From contig JAICTU010000206.1 in assembly GCA_025936205.1 (NCBI GenBank), positions 1-14,976 of the forward strand: a DNA stretch of 14,976 bases. Reading direction: 5' to 3'. Positions 6,743-13,039 of this stretch are shown piece by piece. The notes under the pieces were generated by a model, which was not told the DNA's origin, did not search any database, and saw only the letters and a list, made by a program, of their open reading frames with translations. The stretch's first letter is position 1; each line of letters starts with the position of its first letter. This DNA is from Polyangiaceae bacterium. GTDB taxonomy: Bacteria; Myxococcota; Polyangia; Polyangiales; Polyangiaceae. A program made the position numbers and the translations under genes.

Positions 6743-8320
6743 ATGAAGCGACGGCAAATGCTCGGGGCGCTGGCGGGCGGTTCGCTCGGCCTGCTCGAAG
6801 GCTGTGCTCGGCCCGCGCGCGAGCCCGCGCAGCCGGACGCGGCCTTGCCCTCCTTTGATCCGGAGGTGAAATCGCTGGCCGCCCTGGCGCTGGACGCCGC
6901 TCGCTCGGCGGGCGCGAGCTACGCCGACGTGCGCATCGCCGACTATCGGACGCAGTCGCTGCGCACGCGCGAGGCGCGTGTGGTGTCCGTGGCAGACGAT
7001 ACGAGCCGCGGCTTCGGCGTGCGCGTGATTGCGCGAGGCACCTGGGGCTTTGCCGCGAGCAGTCAGGTCACGCGCGAGGAGGTCGTGCGCGTGGCGCGGC
7101 AGGCGGTGGCCATGGCCAGGGCCAACTCCGCGCTGCAACGCGAGCCGGTGCAACTGGCGCCCGCTGAACGGCACGTGGCGGTCTACCGCACGCCCCTGCG
7201 CCGGGACGCCTTTCAGGTTTCGCTCGAGGAAAAGCTCGATCGCCTGCTGGCGATCAACGCGCTCGCTCAGCGCCAGCCAGGCGTCAGCTTCGTCGATTCG
7301 CGCATGAGCTTTGTGCGCGAGCACAAGTTCTTTGCTTCCAGCGAGGGGGCGCTGATCGAGCAGACGCTCGACCGGCTGCACCCGAGCTTCACCATCACCA
7401 GCGTCGATCAGAACCAGGGCGGCTTCGAGACGCGCGACTCGTACACCGATCCGCGTGCCATGGGTTACGAGTACGTGGAAGACTATCCGTGGGAAGACGA
7501 CGTGCGCGAGGCCGCCAGCGATGCTCAGGCCAAGCACGCCGCGCCTTCGGTCCAGCCCGGCAAGCGCGACCTGATCCTGCATCCCACCCACCTGTGGCTC
7601 ACGATCCATGAGTCGCTCGGGCACTCGACCGAGCTCGACCGCGCGCTGGGCATGGAAGCCAACTTCGCCGGCACGAGCTTCCTCACTCCCGACAAGCTCG
7701 GCACCTTCCGGCTGGGCAGCGAGCTGGTCAACGTGGTCGCTGACAAGACCGCCCCCGGCTCGCTCGCCACCTCGGGCTATGATGATGATGGCGAGCCCAC
7801 GCGCGAATGGCCGCTGGTCGAGCGCGGCCGCTTCGTCAACTATCAGCTCACGCGCGACCAGGCGCACTGGGTGCATGCGCCGCGCGGCTTTGCTTGCTCG
7901 TACGCCGAGAGCTGGCGTGACGTGCCCTTTCAGCGCATGCCCAATGTGAACTTGCTGCCGGGCACACAGCCACTGTCGCTGGCGCAGCTGATCGCCGGCA
8001 CCGACGATGCGATCCTGATCAAGGGCCGCAGCAGCTACAGCATCGACCACCAGCGCTATAACTTCCAGTTCAGCGGTCAGACGGCGTGGCAGGTCAAGGG
8101 CGGCCGCATCATCGGTCTGCTCAAGGATGTCGCGTACCAGTCCAGCACTCCGCGCTTCTGGGCGGCGTGCGACGCGATCTGCAGCCGCGAGGAGTATTAC
8201 GTGGGAGGATCACTGTTCGACGGCAAAGGGGAGCCCTCACAATCCAACGCCGTCAGCCACGGCTGCTGTCCCGCCCGCTTTCGGCAGATCGACGTGCTGA
8301 ACACCTCTCGGAAGGCATGA
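6743..8320 (+). CDS. tldD: TldD-family metalloprotease with Tat/lipoprotein-like leader
   Basis: TldD is the catalytic zinc subunit of the TldD/TldE protease, known for trimming unfolded peptides, for microcin B17 maturation and for CcdB turnover. This 525-residue product carries the family signature HESLGH (His289, Glu290, His294) followed by Glu297 and Asp299. It also has a C-terminal SHGCC (Cys508/509), where the family places its cysteine metal ligand. I chose ATG 6743 because it begins [21 protein letters not shown], a twin-arginine leader with a cysteine near residue 21. The lipobox LEGC is imperfect, because Glu at -2 is unusual. The frame is open further upstream to 6533, but without family-like sequence. 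Classical TldD is cytoplasmic, so a leader is notable. The partner gene follows after 16 bp. A minus-strand frame over this gene (6473-8050) is a shadow. Confidence 0.9.
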   Translation: MKRRQMLGALAGGSLGLLEGCARPAREPAQPDAALPSFDPEVKSLAALALDAARSAGASYADVRIADYRTQSLRTREARVVSVADDTSRGFGVRVIARGTWGFAASSQVTREEVVRVARQAVAMARANSALQREPVQLAPAERHVAVYRTPLRRDAFQVSLEEKLDRLLAINALAQRQPGVSFVDSRMSFVREHKFFASSEGALIEQTLDRLHPSFTITSVDQNQGGFETRDSYTDPRAMGYEYVEDYPWEDDVREAASDAQAKHAAPSVQPGKRDLILHPTHLWLTIHESLGHSTELDRALGMEANFAGTSFLTPDKLGTFRLGSELVNVVADKTAPGSLATSGYDDDGEPTREWPLVERGRFVNYQLTRDQAHWVHAPRGFACSYAESWRDVPFQRMPNVNLLPGTQPLSLAQLIAGTDDAILIKGRSSYSIDHQRYNFQFSGQTAWQVKGGRIIGLLKDVAYQSSTPRFWAACDAICSREEYYVGGSLFDGKGEPSQSNAVSHGCCPARFRQIDVLNTSRKA

Positions 8321-8336
8321 GGCGGAAGGCCCGAGC

Positions 8337-9668
8337 ATGTTGAGCGAAGCGGAAGGCAAGCAGCTGCTCGAGCGTGTGCTAGCGCTGAGCCGCGCGCAGG
8401 ACGCCCAGGTGAGCCTGACGGCCACCGAGGCGGGCCATCTGCGCTTCGCCCGCAATTCTCCCTCGACCAGCGGCCAGTACTCCGATCACGAGCTCAGCGT
8501 GCGCAGCACATTTGGGCGCAAGAGCGCGACGGCCACCGTGAATCAGCTCGATCCGCTCAGCTTGCAGGAAGTGGTGGCTCGTTCCGAGCAGCTCGCGCAG
8601 CTGGCGCCCGAGGATCCGGAGCACATGCCCGATCTCGGACCACAGAGCTATCCCGGCGTCGACGCCTGGGACCCCGCGCTGAGCCATGAGTCTGCAGCTC
8701 AGATGGTCGCCGGAAGCGCCGCCTGCCTGGACCGCGCGCGCAGTGCCGGCCTGGTCGCGGCGGGCTTCTCGGAGGCCACGGATCGCGCCACCTGGCTCGC
8801 CAACCGCCGCGGCTTGCGCGCCTACCAGCGCAGCACGGAAGCCGGCTTTTCCACCACGGTTCGCACCGCGCGCGGGGACGGATCGGGCTGGGCCTCTGGC
8901 GCCGGCAACTCGGTGAAACAGATCGACCATGCTCGCTGCGCCGAGCGCGCCATCGAAAAGGCTCGGCGCTCGCTGGCTCCGAAGCCGCTCGCGCCGGGTA
9001 AATACGTGACGGTGCTGGAGCCCGCCTGCGTGGCGAGCCTGATGCAACTGCTGGCACTCAGCTTGAACGCGCGCAGCGCGGACGAGGGCCGCAGCTTCTT
9101 CTCCGAGCCCGGAGGCAAGACCAAGCTCGGGCAGCAGCTGTTTCCCGAGAGCGTCTCCCTGCACTCCGATCCGGCGGCGCAGGTGGCGCCCGGCGCGCCT
9201 TTCTCCGGTGACGGCCGGCCGCAGCTGCCGCGCGCCTGGATCGAGCGCGGCAAGCTCCAGACGCTGGCCTGCGAGCGCTTCTGGGCACAGCGGCGCGATC
9301 GCGAACCTGTGCCGCCGCCCTCGAATCTGATCATGAGCGGCGGCCAGGGCTCGCTGGAGGACTTGATCGCCTCCACCGAGCGCGGCGTGTTGATCACGAG
9401 CTTGTGGTACATCCGCTTCGTCGACCCGCGCACGTTGCTCTTGACGGGCCTCACCCGCGACGGCGTATTCTGGCTGGAGAACGGCAAGATCTCGCATCCC
9501 GTGACCAACTTCCGCTGGAACGACAGTCCGATTCGCGTGTTGCAGCAGGTCGAGGCCATGTCCGCGAGCGTGCGCGCGTCCCCGCGCGAAGCCAGCGCGA
9601 GCAACCTGTGGGTGCCCGCGCTGCGCGTGAAAGAGTTCGAACTCAGCAGCGTGTCCGATGCCGTCTGA
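8337..9668 (+). CDS. tldE: TldE/PmbA-family partner of TldD
   Basis: A 443-residue protein of the PmbA/TldE branch, close to the usual length of about 450. The N-terminal domain starts directly (MLSEAEGKQLLERVLALSRAQ), with no signal peptide or membrane segment. The C-terminal half has the family beta-rich fold (SNLIMSGGQGSLEDLI, GVLITSLWYIRFVDP, TGLTRDGVFWLENGKISHPVTNFRWNDS, each a separate block near residues 325-395). It has no HExxxH, as expected for the non-catalytic subunit, which in E. coli forms a heterodimer with TldD and shapes the substrate channel. GGAAGG at 8324-8329 lies 7 bases before the ATG. The gene is tightly packed after tldD, and the next gene overlaps its end by 11 bases. 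Confidence 0.9.
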   Translation: MLSEAEGKQLLERVLALSRAQDAQVSLTATEAGHLRFARNSPSTSGQYSDHELSVRSTFGRKSATATVNQLDPLSLQEVVARSEQLAQLAPEDPEHMPDLGPQSYPGVDAWDPALSHESAAQMVAGSAACLDRARSAGLVAAGFSEATDRATWLANRRGLRAYQRSTEAGFSTTVRTARGDGSGWASGAGNSVKQIDHARCAERAIEKARRSLAPKPLAPGKYVTVLEPACVASLMQLLALSLNARSADEGRSFFSEPGGKTKLGQQLFPESVSLHSDPAAQVAPGAPFSGDGRPQLPRAWIERGKLQTLACERFWAQRRDREPVPPPSNLIMSGGQGSLEDLIASTERGVLITSLWYIRFVDPRTLLLTGLTRDGVFWLENGKISHPVTNFRWNDSPIRVLQQVEAMSASVRASPREASASNLWVPALRVKEFELSSVSDAV

Positions 9669-10461
9669 GCCCGAGTCTGCTTCCTTGGGCGCGCAGCGCG
9701 CGGTACGCGAGCCGCCGCAGCTGTGGAACCCCGCGGGTGGGGTCCGCTACCATCTGCGCGCGTTGCGCTACGCCGCGCGGCTCTGGGAGCCGTTTCGCTG
9801 GCCGCTCGGCGAGTGGCTGCTCGGCTGGCGCACGAGCGAGCCGACGCTGCTGCTGGTCGGACCGAGCGCGGGCTACAACCTGCAGCCGTTTCTGCTGGAG
9901 CGCTTCCAGCGCGTGGTGGTGCTCGAGCCCGATCCGCTAGCGCGCTGGCTCTTGCGGCGCAAGCTGGCGCGCGTGCCGCTCGATCCGCGTCCGGCGCTGG
10001 AGATGATCAGCGAGGATCAGCTGGTGTTTCACCCGGACCGCTTTGCGCCGCTGCTGGAGCGGCTGGGTCCCACCGCGATCCTGTTCTGCAACGTGCTCGG
10101 CCAGCTGCAGCACCTGCTGCAGCTGGACGAGACCACGGCGCCCCGCTTTGTCGCGGTGCGGGACACCGTGCGCGCCGCGCTGGAGGGCCGCTCCTGGGCC
10201 AGCTTTCACGACCGCGTCTCGGGGGCGCTCGCTCCGAGCCTGGAAGAGCCGATCGCCTCGGAGCACCGCTGGTCCGATCGAGAGCTGGTGGAGCAGGCCT
10301 ACTACGGCGCCGAGGGGGAGATCGGAGGCACGCTCTTCGATCACGGCACCGGGGGCTTCTTTCCCGAGGCCTTGCCGCATCTCTACCTGCGCTGGCAGCT
10401 CGCTCCCGGCTCGTTTCATCTGATCGAGGCAGTGGCCTCGGCGCACGAGCTCGACGCATGA
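9658..10461 (+). CDS. unrecognised protein with methyltransferase-like Rossmann core
   Basis: A 267-residue protein that I do not recognise as a named family. A class I SAM-methyltransferase-like core is suggested by the glycine-containing strand-loop LLLVGPSAGYNL (residues 64-75), an acidic end of the next strand at VVVLEPDP (Glu90), and a later hydrophobic strand AILFCNVLGQL. Loss of catalysis cannot be excluded, since motif I is GPSAGY rather than GxGxG. The C-terminal half has a Tyr/Gly-rich segment (YYGAEGEIGGTLFDHGTGGF), possibly for substrate contact. The ATG lies inside the tldE end, and the stop overlaps the next start as ATGA, so translation is probably coupled on both sides. No signal peptide is seen, so it is probably cytoplasmic. 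Confidence 0.7.
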   Translation: MPSEPESASLGAQRAVREPPQLWNPAGGVRYHLRALRYAARLWEPFRWPLGEWLLGWRTSEPTLLLVGPSAGYNLQPFLLERFQRVVVLEPDPLARWLLRRKLARVPLDPRPALEMISEDQLVFHPDRFAPLLERLGPTAILFCNVLGQLQHLLQLDETTAPRFVAVRDTVRAALEGRSWASFHDRVSGALAPSLEEPIASEHRWSDRELVEQAYYGAEGEIGGTLFDHGTGGFFPEALPHLYLRWQLAPGSFHLIEAVASAHELDA

Positions 10462-11060
10462 AACTCTGCTGGCCCGCCCCCGAACGCAACAAGCAGCCCA
10501 TCTTGCAGGTGCTCGCGCGCGTGTTGCCGCAGCAGGGCAGGGTGCTCGAGCTGGCCAGTGGCAGCGGGCAGCACGTCGCCCACTTCGCTCGGCACTTGCC
10601 TCGGCTGCACTTCTTGCCGAGCGACCTGGAGCAGAGCCACCTGGCGAGCATCCGCGCCTGGACCGCCGAGCTCCCCAACGTCGATCCGCCTCTGCTGCTC
10701 GACGTTTGCGCGCAGGACTACGGCGTCGGCCTCGTGGACGCGATGTTCTGCGCGAACCTGGTGCACATCGCACCCTGGCGCTGCGCCGAGGGCCTGTTTC
10801 AGGCAACGCGCCGGCATTTGCTGCCCGGCGGGCTGCTGATCGCGTACGGCCCCTACCACATCGACGGGCGCCCGACCTCGCCGAGCAACGCGGACTTCGA
10901 TGCCGATCTGCGCAAGCGCGATCCCAGCTGGGGCGTGCGCGACCTCGAGGCCATCGCCGCGCTGGCCGAGAGCGTCGGGCTCAGCCTCGAGCAACGGCTG
11001 CCGATGCCCGCGAACAATCAGCTGCTGGTATTTCGCAAGCCGGTGGCGCTCGGGGCCTGA
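10458..11060 (+). CDS. DUF938-family SAM-dependent methyltransferase
   Basis: A 200-residue protein matching the DUF938 (UPF0585, METTL26-like) group in length and motifs. The opening is KLCWPAPERNKQPIL. SAM motif I is VLELASGSGQH (residues 29-39), the acidic motif II is PSDLEQ (54-59), and the NLVHIAPW motif is near residues 101-108. A GGLLIAYGPYHIDG strand-turn follows. The family's substrate is not known to me. The ATG at 10458 overlaps the preceding stop (ATGA), which makes translational coupling likely. The longer open frame beginning at 9723 is only an upstream extension in a shadow frame. Confidence 0.85.
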   Translation: MKLCWPAPERNKQPILQVLARVLPQQGRVLELASGSGQHVAHFARHLPRLHFLPSDLEQSHLASIRAWTAELPNVDPPLLLDVCAQDYGVGLVDAMFCANLVHIAPWRCAEGLFQATRRHLLPGGLLIAYGPYHIDGRPTSPSNADFDADLRKRDPSWGVRDLEAIAALAESVGLSLEQRLPMPANNQLLVFRKPVALGA

Positions 11061-11072
11061 TACTCTCCGTGC

Positions 11073-12314
11073 GTGGGACAGCGCGCCGGCTTCGCAGACC
11101 TGCCCTTGCACGGCGGTCGCGTGCCCGCGTGGTTGGGCCAGCGCATGGCGCGGCTCGGGCGGCTGATCTCGGAAGCCGTCGTGCACCACTACGGGCCGGA
11201 CGAGCTGCTCGCGCGCCTGGCGCACCCGTTCTGGTTTCAGGCCTTCGGCGCCGTGATGGGCATGGACTGGCACTCCAGCGGCATCACCACCAGCGTGATC
11301 GGGGCGCTGAAGCGCGGGCTCGCGCCGGTTCAGGACGAGCTCGGCATCTATGTGTGCGGTGGCCGTGGCCGTCACTCGCGCAAGACGCCCGAGGAGCTGA
11401 TCGCCGTGGCCGAGCGCACGGGCGCCGACGGCGAGGGGCTGGCGCGCACCAGCCGCCTGGTGGCGAAGGTCGACTCCGCCGCGGTCCAGGACGGCTTCGA
11501 GCTGTACTTGCACGGCTTCTTCGTCACGCGCGCCGGCGCCTGGACGGTGGTGCAGCAGGGCATGCTGCCGAGCGCCAAGCTGGCTCGGCGCTACCACTGG
11601 AAGAGCGCCGGGCTCACCAGCTTTGTCGACGATCCACATGCGGCGGTGGAGGGGCCGAGCCGCGGCCAGATCGTGAACCTCGCGGACGCGCGCGCCCAGC
11701 GCAGCCGCAGCGTGCAGCTGGAGCTGCTCGCGACCGGACCGGATCGCGTGCTGGCGGTGCTGCAGAAAGAACGGCCAGTGCCGCAGCCCGCGCCTCTGCC
11801 CGTGCAAGGTGTGCTGCCGTACCTGTCGCTCCCCGCCCACCACGAAGTGCGCGCCGAAGACGTCGTGCTGCGCCGCCTGCGCGGAGCGCTGGCGGCGGCG
11901 GCCGAGCGCGGGCCGCGCGACTTCGCGGAGCTGCTCCTGGTGCCCGGCGTGGGGGCCCGCACGGTCGAGGCGCTGGCGCACGTGGCGGAGGTCGTGCACG
12001 GAGCCCCTTGCCGCTTCAGCGATCCAGCGCGCTTCTCCCTCGCTCACGGAGGCAAAGACGGCCACCCATTCCCCGTGCCGCTGCGTGTCTACGATCAGAC
12101 GCTGCGCGTGCTGCGCCAGGCCATCGACGCAGCCCAGCTCGGCAACGACGACAAGCTGTGCGCGATTCGCGAGCTGGATCGCCAGTCGCGCGTTTTGGAG
12201 CGCACGGCTTCTGCGCCCAGTTTCGCTGAGTACGTCGATCGCGAACGCCGTGCGTCGCCGCGCTTCGATGGAGCTTCCGTAGGGCTCGAGGGTCCCAGGG
12301 GTCCAGGGGTCTAG
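11073..12314 (+). CDS. DUF763 family protein with helix-hairpin-helix, repeat-derived C-terminal tail
   Basis: A 413-residue protein with the DUF763 hallmarks. These are the N-terminal GFADLPLHGGRVPAWL, HPFWFQAFGAVMGMDWHSSG near residues 50-70, the GGRGRHSRKTPEEL segment, GLTSFVDDPH, and C-terminal SLAHGGKDGHPFPV. LLVPGVGARTVEAL (about residues 288-301) is a helix-hairpin-helix, so DNA or RNA binding is plausible; the family has no established function that I know of. The start is a GTG 12 bases after the previous stop, with no clear ribosome binding site, so reinitiation from the upstream gene is likely. The last nine or ten residues (GLEGPRGPGV) are written by the intergenic GGGGTCCA/GGGGTCTA repeat, which also supplies the TAG stop, so the native C-terminus was probably shorter or ended differently. 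Confidence 0.85.
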   Translation: MGQRAGFADLPLHGGRVPAWLGQRMARLGRLISEAVVHHYGPDELLARLAHPFWFQAFGAVMGMDWHSSGITTSVIGALKRGLAPVQDELGIYVCGGRGRHSRKTPEELIAVAERTGADGEGLARTSRLVAKVDSAAVQDGFELYLHGFFVTRAGAWTVVQQGMLPSAKLARRYHWKSAGLTSFVDDPHAAVEGPSRGQIVNLADARAQRSRSVQLELLATGPDRVLAVLQKERPVPQPAPLPVQGVLPYLSLPAHHEVRAEDVVLRRLRGALAAAAERGPRDFAELLLVPGVGARTVEALAHVAEVVHGAPCRFSDPARFSLAHGGKDGHPFPVPLRVYDQTLRVLRQAIDAAQLGNDDKLCAIRELDRQSRVLERTASAPSFAEYVDRERRASPRFDGASVGLEGPRGPGV

Positions 12315-12333
12315 GGGTCCAGGGGTCTAGGGA
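12289..12333 (+). repeat. left cluster of GGGGTCCA/GGGGTCTA units
   Basis: At least four consecutive 8-bp units read on the plus strand, with the third base of the core TC-C-A/TC-T-A alternating. The cluster overlaps the last codons and the TAG stop (12312-12314) of the DUF763 gene. Confidence 0.75.
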
Positions 12334-12467
12334 AGAGCCAGAGAAGAGCTCGGGGCTGTGGCGCATCGCGCGACTCCAGGAGTGCCCATCGCGCGCAGAC
12401 AGCGGACAGCGGGCATTGCTGGGGACGCACGCAGTGCTGCGGTACCGAGCCCTCTGCTCTGAATTTT

Positions 12468-12510
12468 CCCTGGACCCCTCGAGCCCTAGACCCCTGGACC
12501 CCTGGAGCCC
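12468..12510 (-). repeat. right cluster of GGGGTCCA/GGGGTCTA units
   Basis: The same units read on the minus strand, interrupted once by GGGCTCGA. The cluster overlaps the last codons and the TAG stop (12486-12488) of the response regulator gene. Confidence 0.75.
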
Positions 12511-13028
12511 TTGGCCCCGGGGGGTCGCGAACCACCAACCGCTGGCGAGAGAGAGGAACGCGTCGGACTGCGAGTAGATGCCGAACCTGCAACGGGCGTC
12601 AGCGAGGGCCGCGCGGCGACACTGGGATCTCGCGCCTTGATCAGCTGCAACAGGGCCGCGTGGACGGTGTGGACCAGCATCGGCAGATCCGGGGGCTTGA
12701 GCAGCCAGGCGGTTGCGCCCGCCCCGCGGCCCTCCACGCGGCGATCGCGCGAGCCGTCCGAGGTGAGCACGAAGATCGGTACGTCCTTGTACTCGGGCAG
12801 CTTGCGCACCTCACGGATGAACACGATGCCATCCAGGTTCGGCATGTGGACGTCGGCGATGATCAGATCGAACACGCCTTCGGCGCGCACCCGCCAGAGC
12901 GCCTCGTAGCCCTCGCTGGCCTCTGCCACCGCGAGGCCGCTCGCTTCCAGCGCGCTGCAGACCTGGCGCCGGAACTGCGGCGAGTCATCGATCACCAAGA
13001 CGCGGAGTGGCTTGCTGCTGGTGGTCAT
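12486..13028 (-). CDS. CheY-like single-receiver response regulator with disordered tail
   Basis: A 180-residue protein. Residues 7-130 form a complete receiver domain: acidic pair Asp14/Asp15 in VLVIDDS, phosphoacceptor Asp59 in LIIADVHMPNLDG, switch Thr89 in FVLTSD and Lys111 in LLKPPD. No output domain follows. Instead there is a Ser/Pro/Arg/Gly-rich low-complexity tail, of which the last seven residues (GSRGPGV) come from the intergenic repeat that also provides the TAG stop. It signals by phosphorylation-dependent protein contact, not DNA binding. The start lies 11 bases after the kinase stop, with GGAGAGG just upstream, so it is very probably the partner of the kinase at 13040-14976. 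Confidence 0.9.
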   Translation of the reverse strand: MTTSSKPLRVLVIDDSPQFRRQVCSALEASGLAVAEASEGYEALWRVRAEGVFDLIIADVHMPNLDGIVFIREVRKLPEYKDVPIFVLTSDGSRDRRVEGRGAGATAWLLKPPDLPMLVHTVHAALLQLIKARDPSVAARPSLTPVAGSASTRSPTRSSLSPAVGGSRPPGAKGSRGPGV

Positions 13029-13039
13029 GGGCCTCTCCG

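Larger units (their letters stand above)
12282..12512. repeat. inverted-repeat element between convergent genes
   Basis: Two clusters of 8-bp units (GGGGTCCA and GGGGTCTA) face each other. A 22-bp sequence at 12295-12316 is repeated perfectly in inverted orientation at 12484-12505. The symmetry continues inwards imperfectly: GGGAA, then AGAG-A-AGAG-CTCGG at 12340-12353 against the reverse complement of 12445-12460 (AGAG-C-AGAGGG-CTCGG). An unpaired core of about 90 bp (12354-12444) contains two near copies of CATCGCGCG. It could act as a bidirectional 3'-end structure, or be a REP/BIME-like or MITE-like unit. There is no transposase and no evident target-site duplication. Confidence 0.7.

Noticed and set aside
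6473..8050. 525-codon open frame on the minus strand opposite tldD
   Set aside because: Antisense shadow of a gene with clear TldD motifs. No domain, signal or ribosome binding site supports it.
10416..12065. 549-codon open frame on the minus strand opposite the DUF938 and DUF763 genes
   Set aside because: It spans two convincingly annotated genes in antisense, is rich in Arg/Ala/His/Gln and has no family features.
10706..12229. 507-codon plus-strand open frame overlapping DUF938 and DUF763
   Set aside because: Extreme Arg/Ala composition typical of an out-of-frame reading; it crosses the boundary of two real genes.
12315..12485. CRISPR-like array suggested by repeated GGGGTCCA/GGGGTCTA units
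   Set aside because: Units are 8 bp, contiguous and without spacers, and there are no cas genes nearby. The clusters are simple repeats in inverted orientation.
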